This document shows, piece by piece, positions 16,276-25,261 of a stretch of DNA of 64,000 nucleotides (positions within the stretch are counted from its first letter, which is position 1; every line of letters begins with the position of its first letter). The notes beneath the pieces are model-generated. The model saw nothing but the letters and a program-made list of their open reading frames with translations, was not told the DNA's origin and did no database searches. Source of the stretch: CAVYUC01 sp963771595 (GTDB lineage: Bacteria > Bacteroidota > Bacteroidia > Bacteroidales > Prolixibacteraceae); assembly GCA_963771595.1 (NCBI GenBank), contig CAVYUC010000020.1, positions 62,001 through 126,000 of the forward strand, given 5' to 3'. A program made the position numbers and the translations under genes.

Positions 16276-16902
16276 TAAACCGTCTTAGTTTATAATTGAA
16301 CATTATTTTCGGCAAATGCAGATTTCCAAAATATGAAAATCCATCGGGTCAATAAATTTATGCTGCTTCATACGTATTTCTTCAGCAGAAAATATCCACT
16401 TTCAGTAAAATAATTTTCACCCGCAGGGAAATAAAACAGGAAAAATTACAGGAACAACATCTGCAATGCTGATGAAATAGAAACTTCACAACATTTCATA
16501 ATTAAAATTTCAGCGTTTTTTAAAGCATTACTTTTCAGAAGCTTAATACAAAAAATCAGGAGGTGCAGGTAAACAATTAATCTTTTGATTCTGTTTAAAA
16601 CAGATAGATTCGGGATTTGAAGCATCGCCATATATTTTTTTCCATTTAGAAATATCTTTTCGATGCAAACATTTTCGGGCGAATAATTAATCATTTTTAT
16701 GGTAAAGACCTTCTGATTTGGGCGATTGATTATAATTTCGTCAAATTGAGGAGCCAATGCATATCGTCTGATGCACTTTTTGCTCTATTTTCAAGAAGTA
16801 TTTCCGTGAACCCGTAAACTTAATTAAGTTTTTTTTGCACCCATCAAAATCAAAAACCGCTGTAATCTTAATAATTATCAGCGGTTTTTCACCTATTGTT
16901 TG
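16276..16902. other. Intergenic region without credible genes
   Basis: 627 bp between pspC and the tRNA gene. It contains the tRNA terminator (16852-16889) and a 103-codon minus-strand open frame at 16446-16757 that starts with TTG and shows no family resemblance. Nothing else was seen. Confidence 0.5.
16852..16889 (-). terminator. Intrinsic terminator downstream of tRNA-Arg
   Basis: Perfect 11-bp inverted repeat: AAAAACCGCTG (16852-16862) and CAGCGGTTTTT (16879-16889), 16-nt loop, with a T-rich tail on the minus strand. It begins 14 bp after the tRNA 3' end. Confidence 0.8.
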
Positions 16903-16976
16903 TGAACCTGGCGGGACTCGAACCCACAACCTCCTGATCCGTAGTCAGGTGCTCTATCCAATTAAGCTACAGGTCC
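16903..16976 (-). tRNA. tRNA-Arg (anticodon ACG)
   Basis: 74 nt. Acceptor stem GGACCTG pairs with CAGGTTC (one G-U), followed by discriminator A; CCA is not encoded. D arm AGCTTAATTGGATAGAGC, anticodon stem CCTGA/TCAGG with loop CTACGGA (anticodon ACG), T arm with GGTTCGAGTCC. The anticodon A34 would be converted to inosine to read CGN arginine codons. Confidence 0.95.
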
Positions 16977-17045
16977 TGCTCTGTTTACTTTTTAGGCGGT
17001 GCAAATATAATACTTTTTGATAAAAACTGACAAAATCCTTCAACT

Positions 17046-17351
17046 TTAACGGTACTTTTCCATTTTATCGTCAATCGTAACATTTTCGTTAAAATTAACC
17101 TGGATTTTCAGGTTGGTCAGCATTTTTTCGGTGCCGGCTTTCCAGCATGCTGTGTGAACCGATTCAAGCAAACCGGCAAGTTCATCATAATCACATTCCA
17201 CAACTGTTTCAAAAGGACAAACCTCGTATTTCAATCCTGTTAGTTTTACAGCATTAATCGCCTCATCTACCAGTTCATATTTTATTTTCCCGTCCGATTC
17301 AGGCAAAACCTGAATGGCTACGTTAATCTTGTTTTTCTTCCAGGCCTTCAT
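17046..17351 (-). CDS. Thiamine-binding protein family (MTH1187/DUF77-like)
   Basis: 101 residues of the small ferredoxin-like MTH1187/YkoF fold: VAIQVLPESDGK at the start (about 11-22), YELVDEAINAVKLTGLKYEVCPFETVVECDYDELAGLLESVH in the middle and LKIQVNFNENVTIDDKMEKY at the end. Family members bind thiamine or hydroxymethylpyrimidine-type ligands. Cytoplasmic. The start ATG overlaps the end of the upstream gene by 29 bp, so the two are probably translated together. No thi-box riboswitch was noticed upstream. Confidence 0.8.
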   Translation of the reverse strand: MKAWKKNKINVAIQVLPESDGKIKYELVDEAINAVKLTGLKYEVCPFETVVECDYDELAGLLESVHTACWKAGTEKMLTNLKIQVNFNENVTIDDKMEKYR

Positions 17352-18084
17352 AACCGGTATCTCTGTTCTGATTCAACAATTGAATAATATCGCTTCTCGA
17401 CAAATCTTTTACGTTGGTTACCACCATATCTTCCTGCAAAAAATTACCATACTGGTTGCATTCATCAATTACATTTCTGAAAATTGACTTTAAATCGGCT
17501 GTGAGTGGCAAAAGTACCAGCGATGTTGAAAATCCTTCAAAAAAACTAATAACCTCAAATTCCCCTTCTTCTTTTTTGAGCGAAAAAATTAATTCATCTT
17601 TTACCAGTTTTTGCTGTGTGAAACTTAGCATTTCTTCCCGATGCTGATTAATAAACACTACACAATATCTTAGTTTCTGTCCTTTACCGCCCAAACCTGT
17701 TGAGATAAAAACCTGCTGTTCATCGAGCAGCGAACTTTGCATCAGCATGCGGCTTTCCTGCAAGGCCAGAATGGCCCAGTCTTTTAAATCGGATTCCTGT
17801 GTTTGATCAACAAATTTTTCTACCGTCCGGAATGCCTGCACATCGTCAACTGCAGCCAGTGCGGCTAAAATCTGCTTTTTTCTTTTTTCGTCGGTTTCAG
17901 GCTGAAAGAGTTCGTCGCGGCTTTTAAAATATTCGTCCAGCACATTACGTTTACGGAGTTTTCTGGAAAATTCAAAATATTTCATTTGGACTGCAATATC
18001 AATTTTCTCTTCCAGAATATTTAAATTCCCCGGTAAATCTTCAAGCGCTTTTTGTATGTTGTTGTAAAAAATATCTTCTTCCAT
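17323..18084 (-). CDS. Conserved hypothetical protein of unknown function
   Basis: 253 residues from the ATG at 18084 (MEEDIFYNNIQ); an upstream TTG frame extension lacks an ATG. No domain recognised. The first ~125 residues are helical with Lys/Glu-rich segments (FSRKLRKRNVLDEYF, DEKRKKQILAALAAVDDVQA) and look like a repeat-type helical scaffold. The second half has beta-strand character (QVFISTGLGGKGQKLRYCVV, GEFEVISFFEGFSTSLVLLP). No signal peptide or membrane helix. It overlaps a thiamine-binding-type gene and is transcribed divergently from feoAB. Confidence 0.7.
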   Translation of the reverse strand: MEEDIFYNNIQKALEDLPGNLNILEEKIDIAVQMKYFEFSRKLRKRNVLDEYFKSRDELFQPETDEKRKKQILAALAAVDDVQAFRTVEKFVDQTQESDLKDWAILALQESRMLMQSSLLDEQQVFISTGLGGKGQKLRYCVVFINQHREEMLSFTQQKLVKDELIFSLKKEEGEFEVISFFEGFSTSLVLLPLTADLKSIFRNVIDECNQYGNFLQEDMVVTNVKDLSRSDIIQLLNQNRDTGYEGLEEKQD

Positions 18085-18184
18085 ATAGTTTTTTTGTCTT
18101 CTTTTCTCTCCCTCAAATGCATTCAATGTAATGCTTTAAAAACAAAGAATAATGTAAAATTATTATAAATAAGGGGAAATTAAA

Positions 18185-18192
18185 TATATTTG
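18185..18192 (+). promoter_or_regulatory. Probable -7 element of the feoAB promoter
   Basis: TATATTTG matches TAnnTTTG and lies 52 bp before the feoAB start. No good TTG is found at -33, so this is only the downstream half of a promoter. Confidence 0.45.
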
Positions 18193-18243
18193 CACGCTTA
18201 TTTTAATTTAATTTAAATACACGGAAGAAGGAGCTAAGTAATT

Positions 18244-20697
18244 GTGAAGTTGAGCGAAGTTAAAAACAGGGAAAGCGTAATAATTACAAAAGTTTTGGGG
18301 CACGGCTCTTTTCGCAGGCGAATAGCCGAAATGGGATTCATTAAAGGAAAGGAAGTTAAAGTCATTAAAAATGCTCCGTTTCAGGGCCCTTTCGAATTTA
18401 AAATTCTTGATTACAATATTTCGCTGCGTAAATCGGAAGCCGAATTAATTGAAGTAGTTCCAACTCACGAGTTTATTCAATCAACAAATGAAAAGTTTGA
18501 AGGTGTTATTGATCGAAAAGTTGTTCCGGTAAATCATTCGGAGCGCACCAAAATTATCAATATTGCTTTGGTTGGGAATCCAAACTGCGGCAAAACCACA
18601 CTTTTCAATTTTATTTCGGGCTCAAAAGAGAAGGTGGGAAATTACACCGGCGTTACTGTCGACATCAAAAAAGCAACCTTACAAAGCAAAGGATATACGT
18701 TTAATTTTTTTGATTTGCCCGGAACATACAGTTTAACCGCTTATTCAAACGAAGAAATTTATGTCAGGAAATTTATTTACGAGCAAACTCCTGACATTGT
18801 AATTAATGTGCTTGATTCGACCAACCTGGAAAGAAATCTTTTCCTTACCACTCAACTCATTGATATGGATTTGCGGATTGTGGCTGCATTGAATATGTAT
18901 GATGAGCTGGAACGTCGGAAATTGAAATTCGACTACCATGATTTGGGTAAACTTCTTGGCATACCTTTCATTCCAACGGTTAGTTCAAAAGGTACCGGTC
19001 TGAAAGATTTAATGGACAAAGTCATTGAAATATTTGAAGGAAAAGACAAAACGTCACGCCACATTCACATTAACTACGGAAAAGATTTGGAGGAATCCGT
19101 TCAGGTTATCCGTCAGAAAATAAAAGAAGACAAACCTATTACCGATAAAATTTCAACGCGGTTTCTGGCCATAAAAATGCTTGAAAAAGACAGGCAGGTC
19201 ATTGAATTACTTTCGGATTACCCCAACTTTAAGGATATTGAAAAAACCACGGCAAAAGAAATAAAAAAGCTGGAAAGCCTTGTAAATGAAGACAGCGAAA
19301 ACATAATTACCGATGCGAAATATGGCTTTATTACCGGAGCATTAAAAGAAACTTTTCATAATCCCACTCCGAAAAAGAAAACCAGGTCGGAAAAAATCGA
19401 CAGCATTTTAACCAACCGGTTTTTAGGATTTCCCCTGTTTGCGGCTATTTTGTTTGTCATATTTTACGCAACCTTCAAATTAGGCAGTTATCCCATGGAA
19501 TGGATTGATGAAGGAATAGTTGCCCTTGGAAATTTTGTTTCGCAGGTTATGCCGGCCGGAATGCTCAAAGATTTACTGGTAAACGGAATTATCAATGGCA
19601 CGGGCAGTGTTCTGGTTTTTCTTCCCAACATTATCATTCTTTTCTTTTTCATTTCCATTCTCGAAAGCTCCGGTTACATGGCGCGGGCAGCTTTTATAAT
19701 GGATAAAATAATGCACACTTTCGGCTTACACGGCCGATCGTTTATACCCTTAATTATCGGATTTGGCTGCAATGTTCCCGCAATTCTTGCCACCCGTTCC
19801 ATGCGCAACCGTGGCGACCGGCTGCTTACCATGCTGATAATCCCTTTTATGTCGTGCAGCGCCCGGCTTCCGGTTTACATTCTCATTATTTCGGCATTTT
19901 TTAAAACAAACCAGGCACTGATACTTGTAGGATTGTATGCCGCCGGAATTTTCTTTGCATTTCTTACCGCCCAAATTCTGAATAAAGTTGTTTTCAGAAA
20001 TAAGGAAACTCCTTTTGTGATGGAACTGCCAACTTACCGGCTCCCAACCTTTCGGAATGTTTTGTACCACATGTGGGACAAAACCCAGCATTATTTAAAA
20101 AAAATTGGAACGATTATTTTAATTGGTGTAATAATAATCTGGGCGCTTGAATATTTTCCGCGGGAATCAAAAACTGCAGATCAGGTCCAGAATGCTTCTG
20201 TGCAGATTTTCAGAAATTCATCGTTCAATAAAAATGAATCTGCTGAAATTCAAAGGCAGCAGGAATCCAACCGGATCACCAATTCATACCTCGGACAAAT
20301 CGGGAAGTTCATTGAACCTGCAATGCGTCCGCTTGGTTTCGACTGGAAAATGAGCATCAGTTTGCTGGCCGGACTTCCTGCCAAAGAAATAGTGGTGAGC
20401 ACCATGGGCGTTCTGTATCAAACCGGCAATGATGAATCAACGGTCAACCTTCAAACTAAATTACAGGGCGAAGTTTATTCCAGCGGAAAAAATAAGGGAG
20501 AAAAAGTTTTTACAACGCCCACAGCGCTTGCTTTTTTAGTTTTTATTTTGATTTATTTTCCGTGCATTGGCGTAGTGGCATCCATAAGAAATGAATCTGG
20601 TTCATGGAAATGGGCTGCATTTTCTGTTATTTATACTACTTTAATGGCGTGGATTGCTGCTTTTTTGGTGTACAATATTGGTAATTTAATGATATAA
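18244..20697 (+). CDS. feoB: Fused FeoA-FeoB ferrous iron transporter
   Basis: 817 residues. Residues 1-72 are a FeoA SH3-like domain. After a linker comes the FeoB G domain: G1 GNPNCGKT (111-118), G3 DLPG (157-160), G4 NMYD (217-220). A helical GDI-like region follows, then the membrane part with GRSFIPLIIGFGCNVPAILATR and GLPAKEIVVS, typical of the core and gate motifs. It imports Fe2+ across the inner membrane, powered or gated by nucleotide hydrolysis. FeoA-FeoB fusions are common in Bacteroidota. The GTG start is preceded by AGGAG about 8 bp upstream. A Cys-rich small protein follows 55 bp later. Confidence 0.96.
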   Translation: MKLSEVKNRESVIITKVLGHGSFRRRIAEMGFIKGKEVKVIKNAPFQGPFEFKILDYNISLRKSEAELIEVVPTHEFIQSTNEKFEGVIDRKVVPVNHSERTKIINIALVGNPNCGKTTLFNFISGSKEKVGNYTGVTVDIKKATLQSKGYTFNFFDLPGTYSLTAYSNEEIYVRKFIYEQTPDIVINVLDSTNLERNLFLTTQLIDMDLRIVAALNMYDELERRKLKFDYHDLGKLLGIPFIPTVSSKGTGLKDLMDKVIEIFEGKDKTSRHIHINYGKDLEESVQVIRQKIKEDKPITDKISTRFLAIKMLEKDRQVIELLSDYPNFKDIEKTTAKEIKKLESLVNEDSENIITDAKYGFITGALKETFHNPTPKKKTRSEKIDSILTNRFLGFPLFAAILFVIFYATFKLGSYPMEWIDEGIVALGNFVSQVMPAGMLKDLLVNGIINGTGSVLVFLPNIIILFFFISILESSGYMARAAFIMDKIMHTFGLHGRSFIPLIIGFGCNVPAILATRSMRNRGDRLLTMLIIPFMSCSARLPVYILIISAFFKTNQALILVGLYAAGIFFAFLTAQILNKVVFRNKETPFVMELPTYRLPTFRNVLYHMWDKTQHYLKKIGTIILIGVIIIWALEYFPRESKTADQVQNASVQIFRNSSFNKNESAEIQRQQESNRITNSYLGQIGKFIEPAMRPLGFDWKMSISLLAGLPAKEIVVSTMGVLYQTGNDESTVNLQTKLQGEVYSSGKNKGEKVFTTPTALAFLVFILIYFPCIGVVASIRNESGSWKWAAFSVIYTTLMAWIAAFLVYNIGNLMI

Positions 20698-20752
20698 TGA
20701 ATGTTAACCCGATGAACCTTAGCGATTTTTAAAAAATAAAAAATTGTTTTAA

Positions 20753-21007
20753 GTGAAAAAAATGGTACAGGAGATAATTACTTATATGATTATTGGTTCA
20801 GCAGCAACTTTGGCCGTTTTAAAAGCAGTGAACAAATTCAGTCCGCGTACTTCTAAAAAATCAGCAGATTCTGAAAGCGGGGAAAGTTCAGCACATCAGC
20901 ACCGTTGCAATGATTGTCCGGCGGAATGTGTTTTGCGGGATGCAACTTCTGAAGTCATTCAAAGCAACCAGGAATTGTGTAAAAAGGTAGAATCGAAATC
21001 AAACTGA
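20753..21007 (+). CDS. Small Cys-rich membrane protein, FeoB-associated type
   Basis: 84 residues from GTG; an ATG at 20762 (MVQEIITYM) may be the true start. One N-terminal membrane helix (about 9-26, ITYMIIGSAATLAVLKAV), then a Ser/Lys linker and a cysteine/histidine cluster HQHRCNDCPAEC (about 48-59) with a further Cys near 76. Position and composition resemble FeoB-associated Cys-rich membrane proteins (FeoC/P12 replacements) that may bind iron or modulate FeoB. Sequence similarity to a named family is inferred, not proven. Its end overlaps rpe, on the opposite strand, by 9 bp. Confidence 0.7.
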   Translation: MKKMVQEIITYMIIGSAATLAVLKAVNKFSPRTSKKSADSESGESSAHQHRCNDCPAECVLRDATSEVIQSNQELCKKVESKSN

Positions 21008-21649
21008 AAGCAGATTGGCAATAGTTTCTTTTGGATTTTCGGAACCAAAAATAAAAGTGCCGGCTACCAATACGTTGGCACCTTTTTCGAAAAGCTGTCT
21101 GCCGGTTAGGTAGTTAACGCCACCATCAACTTCTATTAAACAACCGGGATTATTTTTGTCGATAAGGTTCCGAAGCTGAACCACCTTTTTATAGGTATTC
21201 TGGATGAATTTCTGGCCGCCAAATCCCGGATTTACCGACATGAGTAAAACCATATCCAAATCCGAAATTATATCTTCGAGCAGGGAAACCGGTGTATGCG
21301 GATTCAGACAAACACTTGCCTTAACACCTTGTTCCTTAATATGATGAACAGTCCGGTGCAAATGAGGACAGGTTTCATAATGCACAGTGATAGACGATGC
21401 GCCTGCTTCGGCAAATGCTTCAATGTACTTATCAGGATTTACAATCATGAGATGGACATCGAGCGGTTTTTGAGCCAGTTTTTTTACCTGCTGCACTACC
21501 GGAATACCAAACGAAATATTTGGCACAAAAACACCGTCCATTACATCGCAATGAATAAATGAAGCATCACTTTGATTAATAAGTTCAATAGCTTTTCCCA
21601 AATGATTAAAATCAGCCGCCAGAATAGAAGGAGCAATCAATCGTTTCAT
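20999..21649 (-). CDS. rpe: Ribulose-phosphate 3-epimerase
   Basis: 216 residues, full-length TIM barrel. Conserved stretches: IAPSILAADFNHLG at the N-terminus, HCDVMDGVFVPNISFG (about 33-48), the metal-site DVHLM (about 64-68), MSVNPGFGGQKF (about 140-151) and EVDGGVN (about 172-178) with the second catalytic Asp. It interconverts ribulose-5-phosphate and xylulose-5-phosphate in the pentose phosphate pathway. It lies 10 bp after the rpoD stop on the same strand and is probably co-transcribed. Confidence 0.97.
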   Translation of the reverse strand: MKRLIAPSILAADFNHLGKAIELINQSDASFIHCDVMDGVFVPNISFGIPVVQQVKKLAQKPLDVHLMIVNPDKYIEAFAEAGASSITVHYETCPHLHRTVHHIKEQGVKASVCLNPHTPVSLLEDIISDLDMVLLMSVNPGFGGQKFIQNTYKKVVQLRNLIDKNNPGCLIEVDGGVNYLTGRQLFEKGANVLVAGTFIFGSENPKETIANLLSV

Positions 21650-21659
21650 TCTTTGGAAT

Positions 21660-22523
21660 TTATCCGAGGTATGATTTTAACAACCGGTTCCGGTACTGGT
21701 TTTTTAATTTTTTAATGGCTTTTTCTTTAATCTGGCGTACACGTTCACGGGTCAGGCCGAATTCATCACCAATTTCTTCCAGAGTATGTGGCTGGTATCC
21801 TTTCAATCCGAAATAATACCTCAGAATTTCTGCTTCCCGTTCTCCGAGTGTTGAAAGAGAGCGTTCGATTTCTTTTCGCAACGACCCGTCAATGAGCTCA
21901 TTATCCGGACTTGGGGAATCATCGTTCAGCATTACATCGTACAAATCGTTGGCTTCTTCATCGCGCAACGGAGCATCCATCGACACGTGCGTATTGGAGA
22001 AATTCATGGAATCTTCGATAATTTCAGGTTTCGACTCCATCAATTCAGCCACTTCATCAATGGTGGGTTCGCGCTGAAACTCCTGTTCCAGTTTGTTGAA
22101 AGCTTTGTTGATTTTATTTATCGAACCGATTTTATTCAAAGGTAGCCGCACAATACGCGCTTGTTCTGCCAATGCCTGAAGAATGGACTGCCGAATCCAC
22201 CAAACTGCATACGAAATAAACTTAAACCCCCGGGTTTCATCAAATCTTGATGCTGCTTTTATTAAACCAAGATTGCCTTCATTGATTAAATCGGGCAAAC
22301 TCAATCCCTGGTTTTGGTATTGTTTTGATACGGATACCACAAACCGAAGATTTCCTTTAATTAAAGTTTCAAGGGCATTTTTGTCTCCTTTTTTTATGCG
22401 TTTGGCTAGTTCAACTTCCTTTTCCGCAGAAAGCAGTTCTACTTTTCCAATTTCGTGCAAGTATTTATCCAGCGAAAGAGTGTCGCGGTTTGTTACTTGT
22501 TTGGTTATTTTAAGTTGCCTCAT
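21660..22523 (-). CDS. rpoD: RNA polymerase primary sigma factor
   Basis: 287 residues, the short form typical of Bacteroidota, lacking the long region 1.1 of proteobacterial RpoD. Region 1.2 (SLDKYLHEIGKVELLSAEKE), region 2 (LIKGNLRFVVSVSKQYQNQG, INEGNLGLIKAASRFD, WWIRQSILQALAEQARIVRL), region 3 and region 4.2 (HTLEEIGDEFGLTRERVRQI) are all intact. It directs RNA polymerase to TTG/TAnnTTTG promoters such as those noted elsewhere in this window. It is transcribed ahead of rpe. Confidence 0.97.
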   Translation of the reverse strand: MRQLKITKQVTNRDTLSLDKYLHEIGKVELLSAEKEVELAKRIKKGDKNALETLIKGNLRFVVSVSKQYQNQGLSLPDLINEGNLGLIKAASRFDETRGFKFISYAVWWIRQSILQALAEQARIVRLPLNKIGSINKINKAFNKLEQEFQREPTIDEVAELMESKPEIIEDSMNFSNTHVSMDAPLRDEEANDLYDVMLNDDSPSPDNELIDGSLRKEIERSLSTLGEREAEILRYYFGLKGYQPHTLEEIGDEFGLTRERVRQIKEKAIKKLKNQYRNRLLKSYLG

Positions 22524-22677
22524 AAAAGTTAGTTTGCTTAGAACGGTAAAAAACAGGCATCTAAGTTATAAATCGTTTTGATGTTCACAAAAAAATGTGA
22601 TAAAATTTATTCAGCAAAAATATGCTGTACCTAAAAAACGCCATCTCTACTTAAATGTTCAGGACATAAATTTTATT

Positions 22678-23988
22678 TCAGGATACGTTCATCAGGAAAT
22701 CTTTGAAGCGTGAAAAGGAATTGTCGAGCTGAATGGATTGCTTTTTACCTTTTAGAAATTCAGCCAGTTTTTCGGGTAGTTTTACCTTCCCCTGACCTAT
22801 AATCTCTTCCACCGTTTCCATGAATTTTGCCGGATGCGCTGTCTCCAGAAAAACGCCCACCTGATTTCCTGCCAAATAGTTGGCCAGCGCCTGAAAACCA
22901 CATGCTCCGTGAGGATCGCAAAGATAACCGGTTTCGTTGTACACCTTTTTCAGCACATTCCTGATTTCAGCATCAGAATAACGATATCCTTTTATTAATG
23001 CTGAAATGGTTTCGTGGGAGTTGTTGTACAAGTCAAGAATACGCGCAAAATTACTGGGTGCGCCAACATCCATGGCGTTGGCAATGGTTTCTACCGAGGA
23101 GCGGGGATTGTATTTTCCTGTTTTCAGGTATTCGTAAACCACATCGTTTTCGTTGTTGGCAGCTAAAAACTGCCGGACCGGCAACCCCATTTCGCGGGCA
23201 AACAAACCTGCAGTTAAATTTCCAAAATTACCGCTCGGTACCGAAACAACCAACTCCTTATTTCGTAAAATGCCTGCTTCTTTTAAACGTGCATAAGCAT
23301 TGAAATAATAAAAAGACTGCGGCAGAAAACGGGCAACATTTATAGAATTTGCAGATGTAAGCACCAGTTTCTTATTCAGCATTTCATCCAGAAACGCTGT
23401 TTTAACCAGCCGCTGGCAGTCATCAAAATTTCCTTCTATTTCCAGGGCAGTAATATTTTCACCCAGCGTGGCAAATTGCGATTCCTGAATTTTACTCACT
23501 TTTCCTTTCGGATAAAGCACGTAAACATGAATTCCCTGAACACTTAAAAAACCATTGGCAACAGCGCTGCCGGTATCGCCCGAAGTTGCAACCAGCACAT
23601 TTACAGTATTTTCCTTTTTTCCCAGAAAATAATTGAGCAACCGCGCCATGAAACGCGCGCCAACATCTTTAAACGCCAGTGTCGGCCCGTGAAAAAGTTC
23701 GAGTGAATATATATTTTCCTTTACTTTTACCACAGGACAATCAAATTCCAGTGTGTCAGAAACAATTTCCTTCAACTGCTTTTCTTCCACATCTTCGCCA
23801 AAAAACTTTTTTGCAACTTCAAAAGCAATTTCCTGAAATGAAAGCTGCTGAATATTTTCGAAAAATGCGGGGTCGAATTTTTCAATCCGCTCCGGCATAA
23901 ACAACCCGTTATCCGACGCCAGCCCTTTTACAACTGCCTCTTTTAAAGTAACATTTGGTGTATTTTTATTTGTGCTGTAATATTTCAT
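22678..23988 (-). CDS. thrC: Threonine synthase
   Basis: 436 residues, fold-type II PLP enzyme. PLP lysine lies in ELFHGPTLAFKDVGARFMA (about 97-115). Phosphate-binding SGDTGSAVANGF (about 134-145) and the VPSGNFGNLTAGLFA loop (about 247-261) are conserved. It turns O-phosphohomoserine into threonine. Last gene of thrA-apgM-thrC, 15 bp after the preceding stop, so threonine synthesis from aspartate is encoded as one unit together with the bifunctional kinase/dehydrogenase. Confidence 0.97.
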   Translation of the reverse strand: MKYYSTNKNTPNVTLKEAVVKGLASDNGLFMPERIEKFDPAFFENIQQLSFQEIAFEVAKKFFGEDVEEKQLKEIVSDTLEFDCPVVKVKENIYSLELFHGPTLAFKDVGARFMARLLNYFLGKKENTVNVLVATSGDTGSAVANGFLSVQGIHVYVLYPKGKVSKIQESQFATLGENITALEIEGNFDDCQRLVKTAFLDEMLNKKLVLTSANSINVARFLPQSFYYFNAYARLKEAGILRNKELVVSVPSGNFGNLTAGLFAREMGLPVRQFLAANNENDVVYEYLKTGKYNPRSSVETIANAMDVGAPSNFARILDLYNNSHETISALIKGYRYSDAEIRNVLKKVYNETGYLCDPHGACGFQALANYLAGNQVGVFLETAHPAKFMETVEEIIGQGKVKLPEKLAEFLKGKKQSIQLDNSFSRFKDFLMNVS

Positions 23989-24003
23989 AGCAATCCGGTT
24001 GTA

Positions 24004-25218
24004 TTAATCCTGGACTTTCAGAAAAGCCTTTATAAATTCGTTCCCTTTCAACACGCCAAAAATTCCCTTTTCAACGCTGAATTCGTCATAAACCTCAACA
24101 GAATCAGGTTTAATTCCCGGTTCATAAATTATAAAAGGAACCGGATCATGGGTGTGTGTTTTTAAAGCACATGGTGTTGGATGATCGGGTAAAATTGCAA
24201 TAGCAACATCCTCTTTCATTTTTTTTGTTTCGTCGAGAATATATTTTACCACCCGCTGATCAAGGTATTCAATGGTTTTTGTTTTTAGCTCCACATCTCC
24301 TTCATGTCCGGCTTCATCGCTGGCTTCAATGTGCAGGTACACAAAATCAACATCTTTTAAAGCATCGATTGTGGCCCTCGCTTTACCTTCGTAATTGGTA
24401 TCGTACAAGCCGGTTGCACCTTCTACTTTTATCACTTTCATTCCGGCGTAAACACCAATTCCCTGAATTAAATCCACTGCCGAAATAACGGCAGATTTAT
24501 TAATGCCAAACATTTCTTTTAAATTGGGCATGGCCGGTTTATGACCAGGCGACCACAGCCAGATGCTGTTTGCCGGATCTTTTCCTTCCGCTGACCGTTT
24601 CCGGTTAACCGGGTGATCTTTTAACAACTCCTGCGATTTCAGGATTAATTCATTCAATAAAGCAGCTGTTTTATCAGCATTTACAGCATTTGATTCAACC
24701 AGCACATGGCGGAAAGATGTTCCCATAACATCGTGTGGCGGTGTGCATTTTATATCTTTTTCGCCATTTTTCAACACCATTAAATGACGGTATGAAACGC
24801 CGGGATAAAATTTCACTGTTTGGCTGCCCAGTTTTTCATTCAGAAAACCAATCAATTCCATGGCTTCGGCACTTGAAATATGTCCGGAAGAATGATTTTT
24901 TATCTTTTCATTTTCAATGGTTATTAAATTGCAGCGCATACCCAAATCTTCGGGCTGCAGCTCAATTCCCATACTCGCTGCCTCAAGCACTCCCCTTCCT
25001 TCAAAAACATTTTCCACATCGTAACCCAAAACCGCCATATTGGCGATCTCGCTGCCGGGGTGCATTTTTTCGGGAACGGTAATCAACCTGCCGGTTTGGC
25101 CGTTTTTTGCCAGCCAGTCAATGTGTGGCTTGTGGGCCATTTGCAGCGGAGTTTTTCCGCCGTAATTTTCCAGCGGTTCATCCGACATTCCATCGCCCAG
25201 TATGATAATGTGTTTCAT
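24004..25218 (-). CDS. aPGM-family enzyme, probable homoserine kinase
   Basis: 404 residues of the cofactor-independent phosphoglycerate mutase (archaeal apgM) family in the alkaline-phosphatase superfamily. Metal-site motifs: ILGDGMSDEPLENYGGKTPL at the N-terminus, HSSGHISSAEAM (about 109-120), DFVYLHIEASDEAGHEGDVE (about 291-310) and ILPDHPTPCALKTHTHDPVP (about 343-362). It lies between thrA and thrC, where homoserine kinase is expected and no ThrB is present. From memory, genetic data in Bacteroides thetaiotaomicron assign homoserine kinase to such a protein, so that role is preferred over glycolytic mutase. Confidence 0.88.
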   Translation of the reverse strand: MKHIIILGDGMSDEPLENYGGKTPLQMAHKPHIDWLAKNGQTGRLITVPEKMHPGSEIANMAVLGYDVENVFEGRGVLEAASMGIELQPEDLGMRCNLITIENEKIKNHSSGHISSAEAMELIGFLNEKLGSQTVKFYPGVSYRHLMVLKNGEKDIKCTPPHDVMGTSFRHVLVESNAVNADKTAALLNELILKSQELLKDHPVNRKRSAEGKDPANSIWLWSPGHKPAMPNLKEMFGINKSAVISAVDLIQGIGVYAGMKVIKVEGATGLYDTNYEGKARATIDALKDVDFVYLHIEASDEAGHEGDVELKTKTIEYLDQRVVKYILDETKKMKEDVAIAILPDHPTPCALKTHTHDPVPFIIYEPGIKPDSVEVYDEFSVEKGIFGVLKGNEFIKAFLKVQD

Positions 25219-25261
25219 TTATTCTGATTTTTGTTGAATTTACATCGAAATTGGGAAACAG

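Noticed and set aside
16446..16757. 103-codon minus-strand open frame
   Set aside because: Begins with TTG, has no recognisable domain, odd composition and lies in an AT-rich spacer.
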